NCBI GenBank assembly: GCA_014860585.1
Contig: JACZJL010000107.1
Span: 1 to 64,000 of the forward strand
Direction of reading: 5' to 3'
DNA length: 64,000 nt
Origin: Bacteroidales bacterium
GTDB taxonomy: Bacteria; Bacteroidota; Bacteroidia; Bacteroidales; 4484-276
Under the pieces are notes generated by a model that saw only the letters and a list, made by a program, of their open reading frames with translations, searched no databases and was not told the origin of the DNA. Positions within the stretch are counted from its first letter, which is position 1, and each line of letters starts with the position of its first letter. Of this stretch, positions 19,215 through 27,925 are shown one piece after another. Both the position numbers and the translations under genes were made by a program.

Positions 19215-21086
19215 ATGAATTTACTTACAGTTGAAAACCTGACAAAGTCGTTTGGGGAAAAAATACTTTTCGAGAACCTCTCCTTCGGAATCGAAGCCGG
19301 CCAAAAAGTCGCCCTGATTGCCCGAAACGGAGCAGGAAAAAGCACTTTGATTAAAATCCTTGCGGGGGAAGATACAGCTGACTCAGGACGGGTAACCATG
19401 GGCAATGATGTCACCATTTCCTACCTCCCCCAAAATCCTTTGATGGATAATCAGCAAACCATCATTGATTATCTCTTTGATTCACAAAACGACCTGGTGA
19501 GGCTGGTTAAGCACTACGAGGAGCTGATAAGCGGCAGGTTGGAAAATAAAGAAGAACTCAACCAGGTGGTGAGCAGGATGGACGAACTTCAGGCCTGGAA
19601 TTTCGAATCGAAGATCAGGGAAATACTCGGAAGATTTGATATCAATGATTTGAATCAACCCATTGGCGAACTTTCTGGTGGAATGCGCAAAAAAGTGGCA
19701 CTCTCAAAAGCGCTGATCGAAGAAGCCAACTTTATCATCATGGATGAGCCTACCAATCACCTCGATATCACCATGATCGAGTGGCTCGAAAACTACCTTG
19801 ACCGGCAAAACCTCAGCATCTTCATTGTCACACACGACCGCTATTTCCTTGATAAAGTCTGCAATGTGATTCTTGAACTGGACAATCAGACGATATACCG
19901 TTACAAGGGAAATTATGCCTATTTCCTGGAAAAGAAAGCTGAAAGACTGGCTGTGGAAAAAGCCGGGATAGACAAAGCAAAATCGCTTTACAGCGTCGAA
20001 CTGGACTGGATGCGCCGGCAACCTCAGGCAAGGGCTACCAAGGCGAAAGCGAGGGAAGATGCATTTTATGCCATTGAGGAAAAAGCAAAACTGAAAACCG
20101 AAAACGAGACCAGGGAGTTTAATGTACAGATGCAACGCCTTGGAGGAAAAATTTTAGAGCTAAATTACATTTCCAAAAAATTTGGCGACCAAAAAATACT
20201 GGAAGATTTCACCTATACCTTCAACAGGGGCGACCGGATTGGAGTCGTCGGGAAAAACGGAAGCGGAAAATCCACACTCCTGCGGATCATCATGGGTGAA
20301 ATGAAGCCCGACAAAGGCAAAATCGTTAAAGGTCAGACCGTTGAATTCGGCTATTTCCAACAGGAAGGGTTACCCATTAACGAAGACAAACGTATCATCG
20401 ATATCATCAAAGACATTGCCGAGCAGGTGGAAATGAAGAAAGGAAGTATGACCCCGGTACAGTTTCTCAACTATTTCAACTTTCACACAGATGTACATTA
20501 CAATTATTTTTCAAAGTTAAGCGGAGGCGAAAAACGTAAACTTTATCTTCTCACAGTTCTGCTTCGAAATCCCAATTTCCTGATCCTCGACGAACCCACC
20601 AATGACCTCGACATTGAAACCCTGAATAAATTAGAGGAGTTTCTGCTCAACTACGAAGGCTGCCTGATGATTGTTTCCCACGACCGCTATTTCATGGATC
20701 ACATTGTAGATCATGTGTTTGCTTTCCAGGGAAATGGAAAGGTAAAAGATTATTACGGTAATTATTCAGAGTTCAACCGGTTAATCAAACTGGAGGAGAA
20801 AAACTCAAAATACCTTCGTGATAAGAATGCGGAAAAGCCTGTTGCAAGGGAAAAGAAACCAACAAACAAGCCTACTTATAAGCAAGTTAAAGAGTTTGAA
20901 TCGTTATCAGAGGAAATTCATTCCCTGGAAAAAGAGAAAGAGCATTTAGTAAACAACATGAATCAAGGCAAAGGCACCACTGAAAATTACCGCGAATGGT
21001 CTACCAGGGTTGGTGAACTGATTCGCCTGATTGATGAAAAAACCGACCGTTGGCTGGAGTTGAGTGAGATTGTTGAGGGGGAGTAG
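19215..21086 (+). CDS. ABC-F family ATP-binding protein (Uup-like)
   Basis: 623 residues, two ABC ATPase domains without membrane segments, typical of ribosome-associated ABC-F proteins. Domain 1 has Walker A 'ARNGAGKST' (36-44), signature 'LSGGMRKKVALSKAL' and Walker B 'FIIMDEPTNHLD'. Domain 2 has 'GKNGSGKST', 'LSGGEKRKLYLL' and 'FLILDEPTNDLD'. Both carry the ABC-F style 'THDRYFLD'/'SHDRYFMD'. The charged linker and a C-terminal coiled-coil (about 555-623) fit the Uup subgroup. The first Walker A glycine is replaced by Ala36, a mild oddity. The start is the ATG at 19215, 66 bp after the dehydrogenase. Confidence 0.93.
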   Translation: MNLLTVENLTKSFGEKILFENLSFGIEAGQKVALIARNGAGKSTLIKILAGEDTADSGRVTMGNDVTISYLPQNPLMDNQQTIIDYLFDSQNDLVRLVKHYEELISGRLENKEELNQVVSRMDELQAWNFESKIREILGRFDINDLNQPIGELSGGMRKKVALSKALIEEANFIIMDEPTNHLDITMIEWLENYLDRQNLSIFIVTHDRYFLDKVCNVILELDNQTIYRYKGNYAYFLEKKAERLAVEKAGIDKAKSLYSVELDWMRRQPQARATKAKAREDAFYAIEEKAKLKTENETREFNVQMQRLGGKILELNYISKKFGDQKILEDFTYTFNRGDRIGVVGKNGSGKSTLLRIIMGEMKPDKGKIVKGQTVEFGYFQQEGLPINEDKRIIDIIKDIAEQVEMKKGSMTPVQFLNYFNFHTDVHYNYFSKLSGGEKRKLYLLTVLLRNPNFLILDEPTNDLDIETLNKLEEFLLNYEGCLMIVSHDRYFMDHIVDHVFAFQGNGKVKDYYGNYSEFNRLIKLEEKNSKYLRDKNAEKPVAREKKPTNKPTYKQVKEFESLSEEIHSLEKEKEHLVNNMNQGKGTTENYREWSTRVGELIRLIDEKTDRWLELSEIVEGE

Positions 21087-21238
21087 GAAAACAGTTGCCA
21101 TTTTTACCGGGTTGTTGCTGGACGTTCATCATTGCCGGTATATCACCGGACAACTTTTTACAACCACAACAATGCCGCGAACAACCATTAAAACCAAAAA
21201 CTTAACTCTAACTTAACATCCATAAATTTAAAACACTG

Positions 21239-21246
21239 TACTTTTG
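21239..21246 (+). promoter_or_regulatory. -7 box of candidate small RNA
   Basis: TACTTTTG matches TAnnTTTG exactly and is followed within ~135 bp by a strong intrinsic terminator with no ORF between. No clear TTTG -33 element is present. Confidence 0.5.
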
Positions 21247-21252
21247 CTGCCA

Positions 21253-21379
21253 GAAAACAAAGATAAAAAATCGTCTTTGCGGAAATAAAAGCGGTGATGG
21301 CCAAGTAAAAGCTCATTGTCGCGACGGGGGAATCCTAAAAGGAACCTTCAAATGATGCTGGAAAATTCCGGCTTTTTTT
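21253..21379 (+). ncRNA. Candidate structured small RNA, ~127 nt
   Basis: The stretch lies between a consensus -7 box (21239-21246) and an intrinsic terminator and has no plausible ORF. Predicted helices by eye: CAAAGA/TCTTTG (21258-21263 with 21274-21279), GCGGTGATG/CATTGTCGC (21291-21299 with 21314-21322, three G-U pairs), a short TCC/GGA stem near 21333-21343, then the terminator stem GCTGG/CCGGC. I do not recognise it as SRP RNA, tmRNA or RNase P; a 6S-like or regulatory role is possible but unsupported. It converges with the small gene at 21522. The 5' end is inferred from the promoter. Confidence 0.5.
21357..21379 (+). terminator. Intrinsic terminator of candidate small RNA
   Basis: GCTGG (21357-21361) pairs with CCGGC (21368-21372) around an A/T loop. 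Seven T follow directly at 21373-21379, a classic rho-independent signal on the plus strand. Confidence 0.7.
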
Positions 21380-21450
21380 ATGCCCGGACTTTTGGTCTTC
21401 TCAAACATTCACTCATAATCTCTGTAAAAATATTTGGATGAGCTAATATT

Positions 21451-21478
21451 AAAAAAGCCCTTGCGAACAAGGGCTTAA
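21451..21478 (-). terminator. Intrinsic terminator with UUCG tetraloop
   Basis: Perfect hairpin AAGCCCTTG-CGAA-CAAGGGCTT at 21455-21476. Read on the minus strand the loop is TTCG closed by a G-C pair and the stem is followed by six T. It lies 43 bp beyond the stop of the minus-strand gene at 21522 and probably ends its transcript. It could also act on read-through from the plus side. Confidence 0.8.
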
Positions 21479-21521
21479 AATCAAATCAGCAACAATAAAT
21501 TATCTAAAGAAAATAATTCCT

Positions 21522-21878
21522 TCATGTCATTTTCAACAGCAGGTTGATCCATTTTACAAGATATTCCACGCTGCCGAGTTTACTCAAATCCAATGATTTA
21601 GTCCTAATATTAAGTGTATCATTTTCCGCTTTGCATTGCGGAATAATCACTGGCGGGATTTCTTCGGCAGGTTCTGCTTTTTCAGTTGATGAGAATTTAT
21701 GAAGAACCGTGTCACGCATACACCGAGTCGTGTCATTACAACCTGTTACTGAGGAAATGGGTGGCACATCATCTGAGAGAATATCATCAGTGTTCTGAAA
21801 GTTAATCACTGTATTACCTCCTAGCATCAGCACATAAAATGCTGAGAATAATACGATTAATAAGATTTTCTTTTTCAT
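21522..21878 (-). CDS. Small exported hypothetical protein
   Basis: 118 residues, not recognised. Residues 1-20 (MKKKILLIVLFSAFYVLMLG) form a signal peptide or single membrane anchor without a lipobox. The rest is acidic to neutral, with three Cys (in 'GCNDTTRC' and 'PQCKAEN') and a Pro/Glu-rich stretch 'EPAEEIPPVIIPQ'. Support for a real gene: a start codon with a good signal sequence, isolated position and a strong terminator 43 bp downstream. No promoter box was found upstream. Function unknown. Confidence 0.6.
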   Translation of the reverse strand: MKKKILLIVLFSAFYVLMLGGNTVINFQNTDDILSDDVPPISSVTGCNDTTRCMRDTVLHKFSSTEKAEPAEEIPPVIIPQCKAENDTLNIRTKSLDLSKLGSVEYLVKWINLLLKMT

Positions 21879-22091
21879 GATTACAAGGTTTGATCACTGA
21901 ATAACCAATCTTATGCCAATTCAGATAAGTGCTTGTTTGTCTGAATATTAAATTACACTCCTGCATAAATTATGTTCGGATTTAAGAAAATCATGTTCAA
22001 AAACGCACATGTAATTTTCGTCCAATTGAAATTAGACAGGAAGCATTTCAATTCCCCCGGATAATCTGATCCTTCATTTTCTTCAAACATT

Positions 22092-22099
22092 TACTTTTG
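22092..22099 (+). promoter_or_regulatory. -7 box immediately before DMT transporter start
   Basis: TACTTTTG matches TAnnTTTG exactly and ends only 5 bp before the ATG at 22105. If used, transcription would begin at or within a few bases of the start codon, giving a leaderless or near-leaderless mRNA. Confidence 0.5.
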
Positions 22100-22104
22100 C
22101 GGCG

Positions 22105-23013
22105 ATGAAACATCAGAATAAAGCCTATATCTATGCCCTTACAGCCACCCTGCTTTGGTCAACTATAGGAACGGCATTCAAGCTCACCCTTAGGTATATT
22201 TCATTTGCCGATTTGCTGTTGATCGCTTCTCTTACTTCTGTCTTCGTGCTTTTCTTGGGTTTGCTTTCGACCGGTAAAATTGTTCTTCTCAAAAGCCTAA
22301 AACGCAATGATTACCTGAAAGCTGCAACTTTAGGAGCATTAAATCCATTTTTATATTACCTGGTATTGCTGAAGGCTTACGAACTTCTTCTTGCGCAGGA
22401 AGCAGGAACCCTTAACTATATCTGGCCGGTGGTTCTTGTTCTTCTTTCCATACCGCTACTCAGACAAAAGATTGGCTGGCTGAGTGTTGCTGCTGTTCTC
22501 ATCAGTTTTTCGGGAACTATTATTATAGGTACTCGTGGAAAACTTCTTGAACTGCAATTTGGCAATCCGGTGGGTGTGATGCTGGCTGTTGCAAGCGCAG
22601 TATTTTGGGCATTATTCTGGATTTTCAATGTAAAAGATAAAAAAGATGAATTGGTCAAGTTGTTTCTGAACTTCTGTTTTGGCTCACTGTTCGTTTTGTT
22701 TTATGTAATATTCACATCAGGGCTGAAAGTACCAAATATTTTGGGGCTAACAGGTGCTGTTTACGCCGGCATTATTGAGATGGGAATTACCTATATCCTT
22801 TGGCTAAAAGCCCTGCAGCTTTCTGCTACTACGGCTAAAGTATCTAACATGGTTTACCTTTCTCCATTTATTTCATTGATTATCATAAGGTTTGTTGTGG
22901 GTGAGCAAATTCTGCTATCCACAATCATTGGCCTGATGCTGATCATCGGAGGAATTACCATGCAACAACTGATTCCAAAACCAAAAGTGACGACCAATGA
23001 TAAACATCACTGA
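22105..23013 (+). CDS. DMT superfamily (EamA) transporter
   Basis: 302 residues with about ten hydrophobic segments in two EamA-type halves. Typical marks are 'ATLLWSTIGTAFKLTLRYI' in TM1 and 'YVLWLKALQ..SATTAKVSNMVYLSP' in the second half. This is an inner-membrane exporter of small metabolites or amino acids; the substrate cannot be deduced. The C-terminus is a short basic/His tail. It is followed 62 bp later by the inositol-monophosphatase-like gene. A second EamA protein is encoded at 53156; the two are not close copies. Confidence 0.9.
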   Translation: MKHQNKAYIYALTATLLWSTIGTAFKLTLRYISFADLLLIASLTSVFVLFLGLLSTGKIVLLKSLKRNDYLKAATLGALNPFLYYLVLLKAYELLLAQEAGTLNYIWPVVLVLLSIPLLRQKIGWLSVAAVLISFSGTIIIGTRGKLLELQFGNPVGVMLAVASAVFWALFWIFNVKDKKDELVKLFLNFCFGSLFVLFYVIFTSGLKVPNILGLTGAVYAGIIEMGITYILWLKALQLSATTAKVSNMVYLSPFISLIIIRFVVGEQILLSTIIGLMLIIGGITMQQLIPKPKVTTNDKHH

Positions 23014-23075
23014 TTTGATCAAATGTTCCAAGTTGAGATGATTGAGGAGTTTATTAGCAAAAAAAACTGATTTGT

Positions 23076-23888
23076 ATGAATAATAATCCAAATTTGGAAG
23101 CCCTAACATTTCAGGTAATCCAACTCGCCAAAACCATCACCATTTACCTGAAAGATGAAATGAATGCATTTGGCAATGAGGCCATCGAAATCAAAGGTTT
23201 GCACAATTTTGTGACTTATGTTGATAAAATCGCTGAAAAGAAAATCATAGCTGCATTAGCTGAAATTCTTCCCGAAGCTGGTTTTATAGCCGAAGAAACC
23301 CAGGACACAAAAAAGGGTGAACGATACAACTGGGTAATTGACCCGCTTGACGGTACAACGAATTACATTCATGGTGTCCCGGTTTTTTCGGTGAGCATTG
23401 CGCTGCTGGATGGCAATGAGGTTGTTGTTGGGGTGGTGCACGAGGCTGTACGCGATGAATGCTTCTACGCCTGGAAAGGAGGTCCGGCTTTTTTGAACGG
23501 GAAAACAATGAAAGTCAGCACTGCCGGAAAGTTGAATGACAGCTTGATGGCGACCGGATTTCCGTATTATGACTACTCAAAACTCGATCCCTATTTAAAG
23601 ATTTTCAGGCATTTAATGGAAAACACACACGGCATCCGCAGGCTTGGATCGGCGGCTGTTGATCTGGCTTATGTTGCCTGTGGAAGGTTTGAAGGATTTT
23701 ACGAATATGGCCTCAACAGTTGGGATGTCGCTGCCGGAGCACTTATTGTAAAGCAGGCCAGTGGTAAGGTTACCGATTTCAACGGTGGAACTAATTTTCT
23801 TTTTGGCAGAGAAATCATTGCCACAAATCGATTAATTCATGATGAATTTTTAGGAATTGTGAAGAAATATTTTTGCAATTCCTGGTGA
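23076..23888 (+). CDS. Inositol monophosphatase family protein
   Basis: 270 residues, full length. Mg2+-dependent sugar/inositol phosphatase fold. Metal-site motifs: 'GFIAEET' (about 69-75), 'WVIDPLDGTTNYIHGVP' (about 86-102) and 'SWDVAAGALIVKQASG' (about 214-229). The family hydrolyses inositol-1-phosphate and related phosphates; a few members act on PAP or fructose-1,6-bisphosphate, so the exact substrate stays open. It is cytoplasmic and probably co-transcribed with the DMT gene upstream. Confidence 0.92.
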   Translation: MNNNPNLEALTFQVIQLAKTITIYLKDEMNAFGNEAIEIKGLHNFVTYVDKIAEKKIIAALAEILPEAGFIAEETQDTKKGERYNWVIDPLDGTTNYIHGVPVFSVSIALLDGNEVVVGVVHEAVRDECFYAWKGGPAFLNGKTMKVSTAGKLNDSLMATGFPYYDYSKLDPYLKIFRHLMENTHGIRRLGSAAVDLAYVACGRFEGFYEYGLNSWDVAAGALIVKQASGKVTDFNGGTNFLFGREIIATNRLIHDEFLGIVKKYFCNSW

Positions 23889-23996
23889 TGAATTAAAGTG
23901 ATTTCAAAACCATTGAAAAGAGAAACCTTTTTCAACCGTTTAAACACCAGATGAAATAAATCTAATTTCACAGGTTATTAATCAAATTTACTTTAC

Positions 23997-24004
23997 TATA
24001 TTTG
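23997..24004 (+). promoter_or_regulatory. -7 box upstream of NTF2-like lipoprotein gene
   Basis: TATATTTG matches TAnnTTTG exactly, 68 bp before the ATG at 24073. The resulting leader would be about 60 nt. No clean TTTG at -33. Confidence 0.5.
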
Positions 24005-24072
24005 CGGTGTTGAATTCAATGTAAATCGACAATCAGGTATTAATATATCATAAATCAAAAAGTGAGGTCGTT

Positions 24073-24570
24073 ATGAAAAAATTATTGTTCTTCTCAGGTT
24101 TAGCTGTCCTTTTTCTATTCTGTTCCTGTTCTTGCCCAAAACCGGAGGTAGTTGATGCGGATAAGGAAATCAGTGAAGTTAAAAAAGTCCTTGATAAATA
24201 TCGTTATGCGAATGAAAATCAGGACATTAATGTAATCGAGGAAATCTGGTGTCCTAACGAAACGATAGTAAGCATTGGTACTGAAAAGGGTGACCGGCTT
24301 GTTGGATTTACACAAATTCAAAATGTTGTTCAGCGGCAGTTTGAGACCTTTTCTGAGACCTACATTACACCTGCAAACCAAATTGTACAGATTGGCGAAG
24401 ATGGAAAAACCGCCTGGTTTTCGCAAACCATGAATTACAATTTCATTCTTGATGGAACAGCCTATAGCTTCAAGAACCTGCGCTATACAGGAGTTCTGAT
24501 TAAGAAGGAGGGGAAGTGGAAATTGGTGCAGACACATATGTCCATCCCTTATAATCCATTAAAGGAATAA
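24073..24570 (+). CDS. SnoaL/NTF2-like lipoprotein
   Basis: 165 residues. The signal sequence ends in a Cys-rich lipobox region 'LFLFCSCSCP', giving a lipoprotein. The remainder matches the SnoaL-like (DUF4440-type) cone fold: helix 'EVKKVLDKYRYANENQDI', 'LVGFTQIQNVVQRQF', and final strands 'NLRYTGVLIKKEGKWKLVQT'. Such domains bind small ligands or act as enzymes in varied pathways, so no specific role is given. It stands alone between a plus-strand gene pair and the convergent pheS operon; the stops are 30 bp apart. Confidence 0.85.
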   Translation: MKKLLFFSGLAVLFLFCSCSCPKPEVVDADKEISEVKKVLDKYRYANENQDINVIEEIWCPNETIVSIGTEKGDRLVGFTQIQNVVQRQFETFSETYITPANQIVQIGEDGKTAWFSQTMNYNFILDGTAYSFKNLRYTGVLIKKEGKWKLVQTHMSIPYNPLKE

Positions 24571-24600
24571 TCAATCCGTTTTAATGAATTGACGAAAGAC

Positions 24601-25641
24601 TTAAACAGCGCCTTCAAATTGTTTAAGAAAGCGGAGGTCGTTTTCGAAAAACAGCCGCAAATCATCAATCTGGTATTTAAGCATAGTTATGCGTTCGATG
24701 CCCATACCAAAGGCCAGGCCTGTGAATTCTTTACTGTCGATATTACAACTTTCGAGCACACTGGGATCAACCATTCCGCAACCAAGGATTTCGACCCAAC
24801 CGGAATACTTGCAAATTTTGCATCCGGCTCCGCCACAAATTTTGCAGGAAATATCCATTTCGGCTGAAGGTTCGGTAAACGGGAAATAAGACGGTCTGAA
24901 ACGCACCTGTGTATTTTCACCAAACATTTCGGTAGCAAAGTAGTACAGTGTTTGTTTGAGGTCGGCAAAGGAAACATTGTGATCAATATAAAGGCCTTCG
25001 ACCTGGTGGAAAATGCAATGGGCACGGGCAGAAATGGCTTCATTACGAAACACCCTGCCTGGCGCGACAACCCTGATTGGTGGTTTGCTGTTTTCCATAA
25101 CCCGCACCTGCACCGAACTTGTATGCGTCCTCAAAGCGATCCTGTTGGAGGCATCGGCATCAGAATCATTTATGAAAAACGTATCCTGCATATCTCTTGC
25201 GGGATGTTCTTCAGGAAAATTGAGTGCTGAGAAATTGTGCCAATCATCCTCTATTTCAGGTCCTTCAGCCACGGTATAGCCAATTCTGGCAAAGATGTCA
25301 AGAATTTGTTTTCGTACTATGGCGAGGGGGTGTCGTGCTCCCAGATTCTGGAAATCAACCGGGCGCGTTAGATCAATTGCAACGCCTGTTGTTGCCATTT
25401 CTTTATCCGAAATCGTTGCTTTGATTTGGTTATATTTATCCTGAGCTTTGGTTTTTAAAATATTCAGCGCCTGCCCTATGGTCTTTCTTTCATCTGGCGC
25501 TACATTTTTAAATGCCTCGAAAAGCAGGGGTATTTTTCCTTTTTTGCTCAAATATTGTATACGGAATACTTCGATCTGCTCCGGTGAATCCGTGTTGAAA
25601 GCATCAACCTCCCGGAGTAATTGTTCAATTTTTTCTTTCAT
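24601..25641 (-). CDS. pheS: Phenylalanine-tRNA ligase alpha subunit
   Basis: 346 residues, full length for bacterial PheS. It charges tRNA-Phe with phenylalanine as a (alpha-beta)2 enzyme with PheT, which is not in this window. Marks are the N-terminal coiled-coil arm, class II motif 2 'GRVFRNEAISARAHCIFHQV' (about 200) and motif 3 'GLAFGMGIERITML' near the end, plus 'PAEMDISC' in the active site. The Cys pairs 'CKICGGAGCKIC' form a small zinc-type knuckle seen in a subset of PheS proteins. It is last in a minus-strand run with two cyclophilins and thymidine kinase; only 26 bp separate it from the gene upstream. Confidence 0.97.
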   Translation of the reverse strand: MKEKIEQLLREVDAFNTDSPEQIEVFRIQYLSKKGKIPLLFEAFKNVAPDERKTIGQALNILKTKAQDKYNQIKATISDKEMATTGVAIDLTRPVDFQNLGARHPLAIVRKQILDIFARIGYTVAEGPEIEDDWHNFSALNFPEEHPARDMQDTFFINDSDADASNRIALRTHTSSVQVRVMENSKPPIRVVAPGRVFRNEAISARAHCIFHQVEGLYIDHNVSFADLKQTLYYFATEMFGENTQVRFRPSYFPFTEPSAEMDISCKICGGAGCKICKYSGWVEILGCGMVDPSVLESCNIDSKEFTGLAFGMGIERITMLKYQIDDLRLFFENDLRFLKQFEGAV

Positions 25642-25667
25642 GAAAAGGGTAATTGCGGGCGATTAAC

Positions 25668-26300
25668 TTACTTGATAATTTTGATCGTCATTTTTACATC
25701 CTCCAGCGGTTTGTCCCCCGGAGCAGTTTTCACAGCTGCAATTTTATCAATCACATCAAAACCGTCTGCAATTTGCCCGAAGACAGTGTAGGCGCCATCG
25801 AGGTGGGGTGTGCCGCCAACTGTAGTGTAAGCCTTGCGCTGATCTTCGGTGTACTGAATCCCGGATCGCTGGGCCATAGCATCAAGGGTGGCATCGTTAA
25901 GAATTTGACCGTGAACGATATAAAATTGTGATCCTGAAGATGCTCGTAACGGGTTGACATTATCACCCATCCGTGCTGCAGCCAGTGCACCTTTTTTATG
26001 AAAATGTTGGGGAAGAATCTCAGCGGGGATAGTATAACCCGGATCTACCTGGCCGGTTGTGCCCTGGCCTCCCTGAATCATAAAGTTGTTAATTACCCGG
26101 TGAAAAATCGAGCCATTGTACCAGCCTTGTTCCACCAGTTTAATAAAGTTATCGCGATGTTGAGGAGTATCATTAAAGAGGACTCCTTTTATGTCACCGT
26201 ATTCAGTTGTAATAATGAATTTTACCATTTTATCCTGTGCATTCAAATTGGCGGCAAAAATAAGAATCATTGCCACAAAAAGAGCAATTAGCTTTTTCAT
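25668..26300 (-). CDS. Exported cyclophilin-type peptidyl-prolyl isomerase
   Basis: 210 residues with signal peptide MKKLIALFVAMILIFAANL and cleavage near 'NAQ'. One cyclophilin domain: 'GDIKGVLFNDTPQHRDNFIK', 'FHRVINNFMIQGGQG', 'GSQFYIVHG', 'AYTVFGQIADGFDVIDKI'. It isomerises proline bonds in periplasmic proteins. It is a paralogue of the next gene upstream (26335-27105), sharing an identical domain layout including the insert after 'IVHGQ', so a tandem duplication is likely. There are 34 bp between the two genes and 26 bp to pheS. Confidence 0.94.
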   Translation of the reverse strand: MKKLIALFVAMILIFAANLNAQDKMVKFIITTEYGDIKGVLFNDTPQHRDNFIKLVEQGWYNGSIFHRVINNFMIQGGQGTTGQVDPGYTIPAEILPQHFHKKGALAAARMGDNVNPLRASSGSQFYIVHGQILNDATLDAMAQRSGIQYTEDQRKAYTTVGGTPHLDGAYTVFGQIADGFDVIDKIAAVKTAPGDKPLEDVKMTIKIIK

Positions 26301-26334
26301 CGATGTTGATTTTTATGATTTTAGAAAATTCTGA

Positions 26335-27105
26335 TTATTTATTGAATAATTTGATCGTCATCTTAAGATCGTTAACCGGGCGATTGCCATTGCCGGTTTG
26401 CGCATTAGCAATTTTGTCAATCACATCAAGGCCTTCGATCACCTCGCCAAAAACTGTGTATTGTTGGTCGAGGAATGGAGTACCACCAATTTCTTCATAA
26501 ATTTTAATTTGCTCAGGGGTATAAAACACACCGCCGCGGGAGGCAATATTGTTCAACTCGGCCTGTGTGATTTTTTTACCCTGAACGATGTAAAACTGTG
26601 ATCCGGATGATCTTCTTTCGGGGTTCATCTGGTCGCCTTGCCGGGCAGCAGCCAGTGCACCTTTTTTATGGATAAACTCAGGATGGAATTCGGCCGTTAG
26701 TGTATAACCCGGTCCTCCCATCCCGAGCGGTTTATCCCGTGGTGCATTTTTTGAATCAGGATCGCCGCCCTGCACCATGAAATCCTTAATAACACGATGA
26801 AAGAGTGTTCCGTTGTAATACCCTTCTTCTACCAATTTAATGAAGTTGTCGCGGTGAATTGGAGTTTCGTCATAAAGAATTACAATCATGTCTCCAAACG
26901 AAGTTGAAATTACTGCCTTTTGTAATTTTTGCTCAGATGCGGCAGGAATTTGTACAGGAGGCTCCTCGGGTTGTTCCACCGGGGTTACTACAGATTCAGT
27001 GATTTGATCGGTTTTTTTGGCAGATTCAGGTTTAGTAACCTGTCCACATGCCATGAAGTAGAAGGCTGATAAGAGCATCAGCCCTTTTAAACAGAAGATT
27101 TTCAT
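26335..27105 (-). CDS. Cyclophilin-type peptidyl-prolyl isomerase lipoprotein
   Basis: 256 residues. The N-terminal hydrophobic stretch ends in 'FYFMACG', a lipobox, so this copy is lipid-anchored while its neighbour is soluble. A Lys/Pro/Glu-rich linker (about 22-60) precedes the cyclophilin domain: 'GDMIVILYDETPIHRDNFIK', 'FHRVIKDFMVQGGDPDS', 'GSQFYIVQG', 'YTVFGEVIEGLDVIDKI'. Role: folding of exported proteins at the membrane surface. It is followed by the soluble paralogue after 34 bp. Confidence 0.94.
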   Translation of the reverse strand: MKIFCLKGLMLLSAFYFMACGQVTKPESAKKTDQITESVVTPVEQPEEPPVQIPAASEQKLQKAVISTSFGDMIVILYDETPIHRDNFIKLVEEGYYNGTLFHRVIKDFMVQGGDPDSKNAPRDKPLGMGGPGYTLTAEFHPEFIHKKGALAAARQGDQMNPERRSSGSQFYIVQGKKITQAELNNIASRGGVFYTPEQIKIYEEIGGTPFLDQQYTVFGEVIEGLDVIDKIANAQTGNGNRPVNDLKMTIKLFNK

Positions 27106-27202
27106 GAGTAAAGATTTTTGCCTGATTTACAATTTAACCTTTTTCAAAACTCATTTAGCGCTGTAATATTTTATGAACTGTTCAAAATCTGACAGTTCAA
27201 GT

Positions 27203-27799
27203 TCAGGATTTTGGAGATGATTTTTGTTGCCGCTGAGTTTGGAAACAAGTGCGGCAAAGTGGCTCGTAACTCTCCTTTTCACCCAATTCTACCAGTTTTG
27301 TGCCCCCGGCAATCCTGTGCGAATACTGAGCAAGGTTACCGCATTCTATACAAATTGCGTGGACTTTGGTCACATATTCGGCGGTAGCCAGTAGTGCGGG
27401 TATAGGACCAAAAGGTTTTCCCTGGAAATCCATATCAAGTCCGGCCACGATAACACGAATGCCATTATTCGCCAACTGATTGCAGACAGATGGAAGTTCA
27501 CTGTCGAAAAACTGGGCTTCGTCAATGCCAATAACGTCCACATCATTAGCCAGCAGGAGTATTTGTGTTGAGGATTCAACGGGGGTAGAAGATATTTTGT
27601 TGGCGTCGTGGGAAACCACATTTTCTTCGTCGTAACGCACATCAACCGCCGGTTTGAAAATCTCAACTTTTTGCCGGGCAATCCGGGCACGTTTGAGCCT
27701 GCGGATCAGTTCTTCGGTCTTACCCGAAAACATCGAACCACAGATCACTTCGATCCACCCCCTGCGCGATCCTGTTTCATTTTTTATCTCAAGAAACAT
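27203..27799 (-). CDS. tdk: Thymidine kinase (type II)
   Basis: 198 residues, complete. It phosphorylates thymidine with ATP in the salvage pathway. P-loop '[20 protein letters not shown]' starts at residue 21, the Walker B/lasso region includes '[13 protein letters not shown]' (Glu near 96 as the likely base), and substrate-loop '[14 protein letters not shown]'. The structural zinc site has four Cys in 'CIECGN' and 'CRTCF'. It is first in the minus-strand run leading to pheS. A -7 box at 27882-27889 gives a leader of about 75 nt. Start ATG at 27799. Confidence 0.96.
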   Translation of the reverse strand: MFLEIKNETGSRRGWIEVICGSMFSGKTEELIRRLKRARIARQKVEIFKPAVDVRYDEENVVSHDANKISSTPVESSTQILLLANDVDVIGIDEAQFFDSELPSVCNQLANNGIRVIVAGLDMDFQGKPFGPIPALLATAEYVTKVHAICIECGNLAQYSHRIAGGTKLVELGEKESYEPLCRTCFQTQRQQKSSPKS

Positions 27800-27881
27800 C
27801 GTATTATCCAGTAAATTGCCTTTGCTTCAAAACATTACCAACTTGGATACGCTTTTAACAAATGATTCGTTTAATTAGCGG

Positions 27882-27889
27882 CAAATTTA
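27882..27889 (-). promoter_or_regulatory. -7 box for tdk-pheS operon
   Basis: On the minus strand the sequence reads TAAATTTG, an exact TAnnTTTG, 83 bp upstream of the tdk ATG. It also lies inside the short divergent gap before the gene at 27926. Confidence 0.5.
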
Positions 27890-27925
27890 ATGTTTTCCTT
27901 TTCAATAAATCGCTGCAGCTAATTT

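Noticed and set aside
21253-21379. Identification of the small RNA as SRP RNA, tmRNA or RNase P RNA
   Set aside because: The GGAAGGAAGCAGCC-like SRP loop, the tmRNA acceptor and tag features and the RNase P core are all absent; size also does not fit the latter two.
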